This document shows, in pieces, positions 1 through 7,000 of a stretch of DNA of 7,453 nucleotides. The translations under genes and the position numbers were made by a program. Position 1 is the first letter of the stretch. Each line of letters opens with the position of its first letter. The notes under the pieces were generated by a model, which saw only the letters and a list, made by a program, of their open reading frames with translations, did not search any database and was not told the origin of the DNA. The stretch comes from Planctomycetota bacterium (GTDB taxonomy: Bacteria; Planctomycetota; Planctomycetia; Pirellulales; Pirellulaceae): the NCBI GenBank assembly GCA_019347795.1, contig JAHWKS010000244.1:1-7453 (forward strand), read 5' to 3'.

Positions 1-426
1 CTAGGCGCCAGCGTCACGCTGCCGATCTGGGACCGCAAGTACGATGCGCTGGCCGCCGAGGCGACGCGCCGCCATTTCGCCGCCTACGCTTCGGAGGAAG
101 AGGCGATCCTGCAGACCGACGCCCTCCTGCGCGAGTTGTGGGAGCAGGCCCGCGCGGCCGAGGCGACGGTGCGCCTCTACGCGGAAACGCTCCTGCCGCA
201 GGCCCGGCAAACGATCGAGGCGGACCAGCAATCGCTGGTCAACGAGGCGGTGGAGTTCGACCGCGTGATCCGCGACTTCCGCACGCTCCTGACGCTCGAA
301 ATGGCCTATCACCGTGCGCTCGGGCAACTCGCCACCGCATTGGCCCGCATCCGCCAGGCGGCGGGCGTCGATTTGGACGCCCCGCTTTTACTCGACGGCC
401 CCATCTCCGCGCCGCCGCGGCGTTGA
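1..426 (+). CDS. TolC-family outer-membrane efflux protein, C-terminal fragment
   Basis: This is the 3' part of a gene that begins left of the window; the open frame runs from base 1 to a TGA at 424-426 (141 residues visible). The fragment opens with GASVTLPIWDRKYDA, the strand-and-turn signature of outer membrane efflux (OEP/TolC) proteins, in which a 'lPlfdggrr'-type segment precedes a long helix. Two long, Ala/Glu/Arg-rich amphipathic helices follow. The second helical part contains LLPQARQTIEADQQSL (about residues 64-79), matching the family pattern 'llPqAeeal..a...y..G', and an 'RTLLTLEMAYHRALGQLATAL' stretch equivalent to 'aq..ll.ael.y..al.....al'. Family members form trimeric channels spanning the outer membrane and periplasm, working with RND or ABC pumps and a membrane-fusion protein, which would lie left of the window. 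The transported substrate cannot be told. The family assignment is fairly secure. Confidence 0.85.
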   Translation, partial: LGASVTLPIWDRKYDALAAEATRRHFAAYASEEEAILQTDALLRELWEQARAAEATVRLYAETLLPQARQTIEADQQSLVNEAVEFDRVIRDFRTLLTLEMAYHRALGQLATALARIRQAAGVDLDAPLLLDGPISAPPRR

Positions 427-526
427 CGGGTCGTGGTCGTGACGTCAAGAGCGAGGGAAGGTCTCGTCCACAGAGGTCTGAAAGAAGAACCTGGCTTTGA
501 TGGTACTTCCCCGGCGCCGTTGCCCG

Positions 527-532
527 TAGAAT
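527..532 (+). promoter_or_regulatory. Possible -10 box upstream of the SDR gene
   Basis: TAGAAT (five of six matches to TATAAT) lies in the context CCGTAGAATGG, in the 170-bp gap between the TolC-like and SDR genes. There is no convincing -35 at 16-18 bp; the nearest TTGA-like sequence (497-500) is too far away. The flanking CG before and GG after the box resemble the better promoter at 3988-3960. A start near 539 would give a leader of about 58 nt. The rest of the gap (427-596) shows no gene and no clear terminator. Confidence 0.3.
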
Positions 533-584
533 GGTTGCCGGTGAGGCAATCAACGCGGTGGTCCACCTCACGAGACGCGTAGCT

Positions 585-590
585 GGAGGA
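585..590 (+). promoter_or_regulatory. Ribosome binding site deciding the SDR start
   Basis: GGAGGA, a near-perfect Shine-Dalgarno sequence, ends six bases before the GTG at 597-599. It fixes the start at that GTG rather than at the in-frame ATG at 531, which would add 22 residues unlike any SDR N-terminus, or the ATG at 612, which would remove part of the first beta strand. Confidence 0.8.
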
Positions 591-596
591 TTGCGG

Positions 597-1367
597 GTGA
601 AGAATCGCGTGATGTTGGTTACCGGCGGTGGGAGAGGGATTGGGCGCGCGATCGCCGTTGCCTTGGCGTCGCAGGGCGCCCAGGTGGCGGTGACGGCTCG
701 GACCGAGGACCAGCTCAACAGCGTCGTGCAGGAGATCAAAGTCGCGGGCGGCGAGGGGCTGGCGATCGCGGTCGACCTCGCTGGAACGAACGCCGCGGCG
801 AGTGTGATCGAGGCGGTCGAAAAGCAGTGGGGGCCGGTGGAGGTGCTGGTTAATAACGCCGGCATCGGCAGCAGTTCCTCGCCGCGTCCGATCGTCGAAT
901 TCGACGACGAGTTCTGGGAGCTGACAATGCGGCTGAATGTCACCGTCCCTTACCTCCTCACGAAGCGCGTGCTGCCGGCGATGCTCCAGGCCGGCTGGGG
1001 ACGGATCATCAACATCGCTTCAATCAACGCCCACATCCCCGCGATGCACGGCTCGGCCTACACGGCCAGCAAGCACGCCTTGGCCGGCTTCACGAAAGCC
1101 ACGGCTAAAGAGGTTGCCGGAAGCGGCGTGACCGCCAATGCCGTCTGCCCGGGCGTCACCGCGACGCTCATGAACGATCTTCGCATCGAGTACGATGCCC
1201 GCCGGCTCGGCAAGTCGGCCGAGCAGATCGAAGCCGAGGCTTCGCCCCTGGGCCGCCGTCTGCTTCCCGAAGAAGTGGCAGCGATGGCGGTCTTCCTCGC
1301 CGGCGAAGCCTCCGGCGCCATCAACGGCCAATGCATCAACGTCTGCGGCGGCACGGTGATGACGTGA
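597..1367 (+). CDS. Short-chain dehydrogenase/reductase (classical SDR, 3-ketoacyl reductase-like)
   Basis: A 256-residue NAD(P)-dependent oxidoreductase, full length for a classical SDR (about 250). From the GTG start, the Rossmann cofactor motif TGGGRGIG is at 9-16, D60 is the acidic residue that usually contacts adenine, NNAG is at 86-89, the catalytic tetrad is N114, S142, Y155 and K159 (YTASK), and the CPG motif after beta-6 is at 184-186. R35 at the end of beta-2, with no Asp there, suggests a preference for NADP(H). The C-terminus has GQCINVCGG, where most members have V-D-G-G; the Cys form and the 'NAVCPG' motif are both found in ActIII-type ketoreductases and related 3-oxoacyl reductases. 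These enzymes reduce a keto group, or oxidise the alcohol, of soluble or acyl-linked substrates in the cytoplasm. The substrate cannot be assigned. No acyl carrier, synthase or other pathway gene is adjacent, so it may be a stand-alone enzyme. Family sure; reaction unknown. Confidence 0.92.
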   Translation: MKNRVMLVTGGGRGIGRAIAVALASQGAQVAVTARTEDQLNSVVQEIKVAGGEGLAIAVDLAGTNAAASVIEAVEKQWGPVEVLVNNAGIGSSSSPRPIVEFDDEFWELTMRLNVTVPYLLTKRVLPAMLQAGWGRIINIASINAHIPAMHGSAYTASKHALAGFTKATAKEVAGSGVTANAVCPGVTATLMNDLRIEYDARRLGKSAEQIEAEASPLGRRLLPEEVAAMAVFLAGEASGAINGQCINVCGGTVMT

Positions 1368-1442
1368 GACGATGCATTGTGGAAGTGTGGCATCGCGAGT
1401 CACGGCCGAGCTTAGCGTCTGCGTGCTGCTGCGTCGTCTTCT

Positions 1443-1469
1443 TTGTCCGCGGCCCCGCCTTGCTATATT
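1443..1469 (+). promoter_or_regulatory. Extended -10 promoter for the pentapeptide-repeat gene
   Basis: TGCTATATT (1461-1469) is an extended -10: TG, one base, then TATATT with five of six matches. A weak -35, TTGTCC (1443-1448), sits 15 bp upstream; an extended -10 often tolerates a poor -35. Transcription would start near 1475-1477. That would exclude an in-frame TTG start at 1443, leave almost no leader for the ATG at 1482, and give about 20 nt of leader for the ATG at 1497. Confidence 0.5.
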
Positions 1470-1485
1470 GGTGTTCCCGTCATGT

Positions 1486-1489
1486 GGAG
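1486..1489 (+). promoter_or_regulatory. Ribosome binding site supporting the ATG at 1497
   Basis: GGAG lies seven bases before the ATG at 1497-1499. The alternative ATG at 1482 has only a GGTG (1470-1473) upstream. Together with the promoter position this favours 1497, which shortens the protein by five residues and leaves the first membrane segment intact. Confidence 0.5.
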
Positions 1490-1496
1490 CATCGCA

Positions 1497-3362
1497 ATGT
1501 TCTTTGAGTTCCTCCTGGGCCTCGCTTGCGTTGTCCTGGTCGCGTTTCTTCCCTTCGCTATTTTCGCCTATGTGCTATGGGGTCGTAACGATCGACATCC
1601 CCGTGAAGCGGCTCGACCGAACCTCAGGGTAAGCGTCCGAGAAATATCGCCGTCGCCGAGGGAGCTAACGGACGCCTCACCCCCTGAGCGGCGCCAGCGC
1701 GCGGCGGTACGGCGACAAGCGCCCGCGCCTCCGTCGTTGCCGCCCCGAGCGCTGGCGGAGATCGAAAGCATTGTCGCCGACCACGAGCGATGGCTGGAGA
1801 CGGATCGTACTCAAGGCGGGCCCGGAGATCTGGGCCATCGCGACCTACGCGGGATCGACCTGTCCGGGAGGACGCTGAGGGGCATCGTGTTGACCGGCGC
1901 CAGGCTGGAAGGCGCGGTCCTGATTGGCGCCGATCTCCAAAACGCAAATCTCGCCGGGGCCGACCTGAGCGGCGCGGATCTCCGGAACGCCGTTTTGAAC
2001 GGGTGCTATGCGCGGCGGACGAAATTTCGCACCGCTCGCATGAACGCCGCCAAGGCGCAACAAGGGCGCTTCTACTATGCGGATTTCAGTAGCGCAAACC
2101 TATCGGGCGCCGACCTTGAGCACGGAGACTTCGATCAGGCGAAGCTTGAAGGCGCAACGCTCACCAACGCGGATTTTACCGGCGCCGGTCTGACGAACCT
2201 TGGCGCCGCCGGCTCAAAAGACTCGTTCCTGCGACGGCTGCTACGGCGCCTCGCGGCGCCGGCTGTCCCGCTAAGCCGGCGCATGCGCGCCAGCGATCGT
2301 TTTAGCCGTATCCGCGCGGCGGTGCGAGGGCTTTCCGGCCATATCGGCTCGTGGTGGCTGGCGGTGTTCCCGTACTACCGCCCGCCGTTTCGGCTCGACG
2401 CCAATAAAATTGCGGGAGCGGACATTTCTCCGGGAGCGATCGATCCGTGGCACGTGCTGGTCAGGACGTATACAGGTTCACGACTGGTATTCATCCTGTT
2501 GTTTTCGCTCGTGGCGATGATGCCGCCGTTCGTACGGGTCGCGTTCTGGTCCACCGTCGGCGGATTCGAAAAAGGTGTGTTTCCCATGGCTGTTGATGCA
2601 CTGCGGAACGGGGCCAACGCCATGCGGCGCATCCCGACGCCGCCCGAGCCCGGCGAGCAATGGACGAGCGTCCGCGATCGCGTGGATCGCTTTGTGAACG
2701 AGACGGAGTCGCTACTGGCGAGGATTCCTGGCGACGCGACTTCTGTTGAATTGCCCGCGGTAAAGTCGCTGACGAGAAAGCTTGACGAGGCCGCGGAGAT
2801 TCTGAGAGAAGCGCGGCGGGTCGTGCGGGAGAAGCAAGCTCAGGCCGAGAAATTGGAAAGACAGACGCTCGCCATCGGACAGGCGAGTGACTGGATCGCA
2901 CAAGGACGACAGTTGATGGCGCTGTTGACCGAAGAAGGCGCGGTCGAATTGAAGGAATACCGCCTCTGGGAAATCATCCTGGCGCGGAACCAAGGAAGGA
3001 CGGCCAGCTTTCTCGTGGCGACCTTGCTGTTCTACAATGTCAGCCGGATCGTCTTGACCTATCTGGTGTCGGGTCTGCGGGACGAGACCGACCGCACCGC
3101 TCGCGTGCCGCCCTGGAGCACCTACGGATGGTGGTGGCGATGGCACCAGATCGCCGCTCCCTGCCTGCTCCTCAGCGTGGCTTCGGGCTTGCTGCAATTC
3201 GTCACGCTTTTGAAACAACCGGTGCTCATCCCTACCGACTGGGCGCAGTCACTCAACCCGTCAGCGTCGGAAGAAATCGTCGTCGGCCATGTCGTGAAGC
3301 TTCAGCTTGCGTCGGGCCGTGTCAATGAGATCATCCTCGAGTTGGTCGCTCCCCTGACATGA
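1497..3362 (+). CDS. Pentapeptide-repeat multi-pass membrane protein
   Basis: About 621 residues from ATG 1497 (626 from ATG 1482). Order of parts: a membrane segment at residues 4-26; an Arg/Pro-rich, probably cytoplasmic linker (30-110); 24 consecutive pentapeptide repeats at 113-232 in the A(D/N)LxG style, predicted to fold as a right-handed quadrilateral beta-helix of six turns; a basic Arg-rich stretch (245-275); a short repeat-like piece (LDANKIAGADI, about 300-310) followed by DPWHVLVRTYTGSR; a second membrane segment (about 328-348); a charged helical region with a likely coiled coil (about 422-462); and membrane segments three and four (about 500-525 and 549-572) separated by an Arg- and Trp-rich loop. 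Basic residues after segment 1 suggest the repeats face the cytoplasm. Pentapeptide domains usually serve as scaffolds; the DNA-mimic gyrase-protection types lack such membrane parts, so that role is unlikely. The function is unknown. Its last 102 bases overlap the convergent small gene at 3494-3261. Confidence 0.85.
   Translation: MFFEFLLGLACVVLVAFLPFAIFAYVLWGRNDRHPREAARPNLRVSVREISPSPRELTDASPPERRQRAAVRRQAPAPPSLPPRALAEIESIVADHERWLETDRTQGGPGDLGHRDLRGIDLSGRTLRGIVLTGARLEGAVLIGADLQNANLAGADLSGADLRNAVLNGCYARRTKFRTARMNAAKAQQGRFYYADFSSANLSGADLEHGDFDQAKLEGATLTNADFTGAGLTNLGAAGSKDSFLRRLLRRLAAPAVPLSRRMRASDRFSRIRAAVRGLSGHIGSWWLAVFPYYRPPFRLDANKIAGADISPGAIDPWHVLVRTYTGSRLVFILLFSLVAMMPPFVRVAFWSTVGGFEKGVFPMAVDALRNGANAMRRIPTPPEPGEQWTSVRDRVDRFVNETESLLARIPGDATSVELPAVKSLTRKLDEAAEILREARRVVREKQAQAEKLERQTLAIGQASDWIAQGRQLMALLTEEGAVELKEYRLWEIILARNQGRTASFLVATLLFYNVSRIVLTYLVSGLRDETDRTARVPPWSTYGWWWRWHQIAAPCLLLSVASGLLQFVTLLKQPVLIPTDWAQSLNPSASEEIVVGHVVKLQLASGRVNEIILELVAPLT
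1833..2192 (+). repeat. 24 in-register pentapeptide repeats (coding)
   Basis: 360 bases encode 24 five-residue units with no insertion or register break, running from GHRDL to TGAGL. The central position is mostly Leu or Phe, and Ala usually lies two residues before it. Four units (NGCYA, RRTKF, RTARM, NAAKA) in the middle depart from the consensus, carrying Arg/Lys and bulky residues, and may form a distinct face. The repeats also explain the many GGCGCC hexamers in this stretch, which arise from Gly-Ala codon pairs. Confidence 0.85.
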
Positions 3363-3494
3363 AATCACGTGAATCACCCACTCTCCTTCATCTTCGCGCA
3401 TCAACTCGTACTCGGGTGGGTTGGAGCCGCGCACCTTCTCCACTTGCACGCCATGGTGGTGCTCCAGTAGATCGAGGAATTCGTCGCACGTCAT
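3261..3494 (-). CDS. Small HicA-like (alpha-beta-beta-beta-alpha) protein, putative toxin-partner homologue lacking the catalytic His
   Basis: A 77-residue protein starting at the ATG at 3494-3492, with a strong Shine-Dalgarno GGGAGG seven bases upstream, and ending at TGA 3263-3261. It lies 50 bp downstream of the HicB-like gene, on the same strand and with no promoter seen between them, so the two are probably co-transcribed. Predicted layout: helix (3-13), strands (about 15-22, 27-34 and 38-45), then helix (50-66) and an acidic tail ending DDDFFRR. That order is the dsRBD-like fold of HicA mRNA interferases, which start with 'e.l.lL...G' and carry GSH on the second strand. Here residues 23-25 are GSN, so the His needed for RNA cleavage is missing. 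What is seen is the fold pattern and the neighbour; the HicA relationship is inference from weak similarity. It may be a non-catalytic relative, a different small fold, or a plain conserved hypothetical protein. The last 102 bases overlap the end of the pentapeptide gene. Confidence 0.65.
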   Translation of the reverse strand: MTCDEFLDLLEHHHGVQVEKVRGSNPPEYELMREDEGEWVIHVISCQGSDQLEDDLIDTARRKLKLHDMADDDFFRR

Positions 3495-3501
3495 TGCCTC
3501 G

Positions 3502-3507
3502 CCTCCC
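3502..3507 (-). promoter_or_regulatory. Strong ribosome binding site of the 77-residue gene
   Basis: On the minus strand GGGAGG lies seven bases before the ATG at 3494. This is one of the two strongest Shine-Dalgarno sequences in the window and is the main evidence that this small gene is real despite its overlap with another gene. Confidence 0.7.
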
Positions 3508-3544
3508 GATTGTCGCGCGTGACGAGAAGGGGCGACTTAAAGGG

Positions 3545-3925
3545 CTATCCGTGTAAGGCCAGACCGTGCGCCGCCGACTGCGCGGACAACTCCGCCTCGC
3601 GGACGTCCAATTTGTGGAGCGGATACGGCGGTTCATGCGGGTGGCGAATCAATTCCCGCAATTCAGCATTCTCAAGCGTGCTGTGCGCATGGCCGTTAAA
3701 CCACAGCGTCCAATACTCCCGGGGGGCGGGGGTCAAGACGTGGCGCACTTTTCCCCGCAATTGCAAAGCCCGTCGAACCTGCAAATCGCACAGCGACACC
3801 AGCGACGCCAGCGCCGCATCGGAATCGCGCGCTTGAGCTGCGATATCGAGCTCCAGGCAATGCGCCAGCCAGTCCTGGTTCTTGCGGTAGAGCACAGCGC
3901 GAAGATCCAAGGGAGGAGTCCCCAT
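3545..3925 (-). CDS. HicB-like (partial RNase H fold) small protein
   Basis: A 126-residue protein starting at the ATG at 3925-3923, with AGGA eight bases upstream and a promoter 35-63 bases upstream, ending at TAG 3547-3545. The in-frame ATG at 3979 lies upstream of the predicted -10 box and would be outside the transcript. The N-terminal 55 residues (LRAVLYRKNQDWLAHCLELD, then IAAQARDSDAALASLVSLCDLQVRRAL) match the HicB pattern: two strands with 'W.AhC.eLd', a short strand, then a helix with regularly spaced Ala/Leu corresponding to 'eeAl..l...'. The usual 'GdT' is replaced by 'ARDS'. The remaining 70 residues are Pro/His-rich and show neither the helix-turn-helix nor the ribbon-helix-helix domain of many HicB antitoxins, so self-repression is not evident. 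HicB proteins normally bind and inhibit HicA; here the downstream neighbour is HicA-like. The fold call is moderately confident; an antitoxin role is inference. Confidence 0.7.
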   Translation of the reverse strand: MGTPPLDLRAVLYRKNQDWLAHCLELDIAAQARDSDAALASLVSLCDLQVRRALQLRGKVRHVLTPAPREYWTLWFNGHAHSTLENAELRELIRHPHEPPYPLHKLDVREAELSAQSAAHGLALHG

Positions 3926-3959
3926 TGCATTGATCCTGAAGAGCCACAGAATTGCCCCA

Positions 3960-3988
3960 ATTATACGGCGCAACGGCATGTCTCGCAA
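3960..3988 (-). promoter_or_regulatory. Sigma-70-type promoter of the HicB/HicA-like pair
   Basis: On the minus strand, TTGCGA (3988-3983; four of six matches) is followed by a 17-bp spacer and a perfect TATAAT (3965-3960). Transcription would start near 3953, giving a leader of about 28 nt before the ATG at 3925. It is the best promoter in the window by both boxes and spacing. Confidence 0.65.
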
Positions 3989-3996
3989 GATAATAG

Positions 3997-4015
3997 AGCG
4001 GCCGCTGCTGCCGCT
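3997..4015 (-). terminator. Weak hairpin after the VIT-VWA gene
   Basis: Directly after the stop, and sharing its last A, AGCGGC (4015-4010) pairs with GCCGCT (4002-3997) around a 7-nt loop, followed by CTATTATCTT. The stem is short and the T-run is broken, so termination would be leaky at best. The same bases contain a NotI-type palindrome (3998-4005) that could pair differently. Confidence 0.3.
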
Positions 4016-7000
4016 TACCGCTTCTCGATGAACACCTCGGCTGCTTCGCGCAGCTCTTTGTTGCGGCTCAGAGGGACGGTCTTGCGAGTGACGCGCTCCT
4101 TGCGGCCGCCGAAGTCTTCGTAGATGGTGACGTAGACCTTGCTGCGGACTTGCGTGCGGTTGGCGTCGCTGCCGTAGTAGTTCGCCTTCACCACGTACTT
4201 GCCGTGCTGGGCGTCGCGGGCGATGTACATCTCCGGACCGTAACCCTCGGTCACGTCGCGGGTGATCTCGCCGCCGGCGCGGGTGCTGCGGTTCTTGTAG
4301 TAGCACTCCTCGCCCGACGGCTCCAAGACGTGCAGGTCCACGTCGGTGCGATCAGTGTTCCACATCATCGTGACCACCAGGTCCGCCCGCTTCACGCCGA
4401 ATTGCTCGATGAGCGACTCCAGCCGGGCCTTCGCGTAGTCGGGCAGATGGCTGGAGAGTTCGCCCTGGTTGATCCGCCGGAGGAGGTGCATGTACTCGAC
4501 GCCCGCGATGCGGTTCAGGTCCTGATACCGCTCGTGCCAGTGCCCGCCGAGGGCGACTTCGTAGTACACGATCGCCAGGTCGGCGTTACCGGTCTCGGCG
4601 GCGCAGTGGGCCAGGGCCTGATACACCTGCGGCTCATACGGCCGGGCGTCCGCCACGCGCCGAAGCAGGGAGTAAGCCTGGCCGCCGAGTCCCCATTCGA
4701 TCGCCGAGAAGGCCACGTCGCGGGCGAGCGTCGTATCGCCGGGATCATTCTCCACCAGGCTGCTGAGAGCCTTGAGAGCATCGGCGGCGCTGAGGGCTTC
4801 CTTCCGCCGTGCGGCTTCCTCCGTCACGGCGTCATACTCAAGCTGTCCGCTTTCGAGTTGCTGGAAGTACTTCTTCGGGATCGCCTCCCGAGAATGCTCT
4901 TGGCACACCACCCGCGGCGGCGTGACGGTCAGCGCCTCGGCCGGCAGCCGCTCCAGGGCGAGTTTCATCGCCGTCGAAAGCCGGAACTGCACGCCGGGCA
5001 CGTTCTCCATCTTCGCCAGCCACAGCTCGAGGGCCTTCTTAGGGTCGCTCAGATGATCGCCCAACTCGTCGAGTTTGTTCGACACGACGGCGCCCGCGGC
5101 GCTGCTCTTCACGACGAAGGCGTCATCCTCGGGGCGGATGTTGAACCGCTGGTAGTCCGCCTCGCTTTCCAGCATCAACAGCGAGCAGGTCTGGCCCGTG
5201 ATGCGGAAGTGGCGGGCGTAGGCGACCGCCACGTCTTCGACGGCGGCGCCAAGATCCTCCAACTGCCCGACCGCGACCTGACCATAAAGCCGCGCAGCGT
5301 TTTCGGATTCAATCGCCTCGCCGAGCGGGATGCGGATCGTCTCTTCGTCTTCGCCGCGGGCGACCCGCAGCACGACCTCATTCCCCGGCTCGCCGCGACC
5401 GACGATCAATAGCGTCTGGTCCGGATAGATCGACTTCGGCCGTCCCGCCACGAGCAGATCGCTGCCGCCGGGAATCGCCGTATCCAAAAGCCGCCACGGC
5501 CGCTGACGATGAGCGATCGCGGCTTTCTCGATCTCTTCCTCATGCGCCACGGAGAACACGGCCCCGCCGCTCTCGCGAGCCAGGTGCTCCAGCACGCCGA
5601 CCGCCGTTCCGGTCAGGCCGGTTTGATAGGCGAAGAGCGTGCCGCCGGTTCCCGAGCGAAGCGTCTCGGCCAACAGATGCACGTTCCGTTCGCCCCAGGT
5701 GGCGGCGCCGTCGCTGAGAAGGAACACATCGGGCTGCGAGGCCGGCTTCTCCTCCTCCGGCCATGAAGGCGAGGTCGCCTCGGCCAGCGCCTGCCGCAGG
5801 TCGGTGGCGCCCTCCAGCGCCAGCGTGTTGCAGTAGTTCAAAAGCTCCTGCACGTTTTCGGCGTTGTTCTCGACGTACTTCTCCCGCCACCAATGCGACT
5901 CGACGTTGAAGAACAGCACCGCGAACTGCTCCATCGTGTCGCGGTTCTTGGCGAGCGTCGTCTCCAGCAGCTTGAGCCAGACGTTGAACTTGTCGGGGTT
6001 CGCGCTGAGCGACGTATCGACCAGAAAGACCGCGTGCGACGACGCCTCGCCGGTTTCCTCCGCTGGCAGCTTCGGCGTGATTCGCGTAGCGAAGAACCGG
6101 CCGGCCTGGCTGTCCTGGCCGTGAAGCACGATCGTTTCGGGGTTGTTAATCCGCACCACGAGCGGCTCGCTCCAGGGACCCTCGAGGTGATAGTACGCCC
6201 GGCCGCTGGCGAGGAAGGGCCGCGTCGCCGGCGTCACGTGCGCCTCGGCGCCCGGCACGGCGGCGACGTTCAGATCGACGTGGGCCTCGGACAGGCCTTC
6301 CGGCATATCGAGCGAGTACGTCAGTGCGTCGCCGTCCTGCGTCAAGTTCACGTCATAGCCGACCACGATGCGGTGCAGCTTGCCCGGCATGAGCGGGAAC
6401 ACGCGGGCGTTGAATACCCCGGCCCCCGACCATTCCACCAAGGCCGGATCGACCCGGCGGCGGACGGTCTCGCTGTAGGCATGGGCGGCTTTCTCACGCG
6501 GCACGATGCGGGCTTCTTTCACCTTCGTCCAGGTGTCAGCCCGGACGCGGACGATCTCCTCCGGTCCCGTGCCGCTGGCGCGGATCAGCTCCGGCGCCAG
6601 GAACCCGCGGCTGGCGAGCTGATCGACCATCGGCCGGTACTCGAACGACGATTCGCCGAAGGCGAAGTAGTACAGCGACGCCTCATTGGGGAGCCGCAGT
6701 TTGAAGGCGCCTTCCAGTTGTCGGCCGCGATCGTTGTAGAAATAGAGGTCCAACAGCACGCGGGCACGGAAGCCGTCGATGGTGACGTTAGCCTGCATCC
6801 CCTCCAGCGGCAACTCGTCGTGATCGCCGATCATCAGCCGCGAGGCGTTGGGGACCGCCTTCGCCCGCCGCCACGTGCGGAGTCGCTTCTCGGCCTCTTT
6901 CTTCGCGTCCTGGGGCTTAGCTTCCGAGTCCTCCTCAAGACGTTCCTCTTCGACGGCTTTGCCGGCGTTGGCTTGACCTTGCTGCGGGCCGGATTGATTC

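Noticed and set aside
541..571. Inverted repeat GTGAGG ... CCTCAC upstream of the SDR gene
   Set aside because: Six-bp stem with a 19-nt loop, plausible by chance; no link to a known leader element.
239..943. 234-codon open frame on the minus strand
   Set aside because: Runs antisense through both the TolC-like end and the SDR cofactor domain; its translation shows no protein-like pattern.
1370..1395. Inverted repeat CGATGC ... GCATCG just after the SDR stop, as a terminator
   Set aside because: Only six bp with a 14-nt loop and no T-run.
1899..2262. Cluster of GGCGCC palindromes that could be binding sites
   Set aside because: Explained by Gly-Ala codon pairs in and beside the pentapeptide repeats.
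2712..3218. 168-codon minus-strand open frame inside the pentapeptide gene
   Set aside because: Antisense to the coiled coil and membrane segments, with no domain recognised and no support from context.
1497..3362. Pentapeptide protein as a Qnr/MfpA-like gyrase-protection factor
   Set aside because: Those are soluble proteins of about 180-220 residues; this one has membrane segments and a coiled coil.
3926..3979. Longer start for the HicB-like protein at ATG 3979, adding a hydrophobic N-terminus
   Set aside because: The extension contains the predicted -10 box and has no good ribosome site; the ATG at 3925 has both a promoter and AGGA.
4150..5412. 420-codon open frame on the plus strand
   Set aside because: Antisense to the VWA C-terminal half; low-complexity composition, no recognisable motif.
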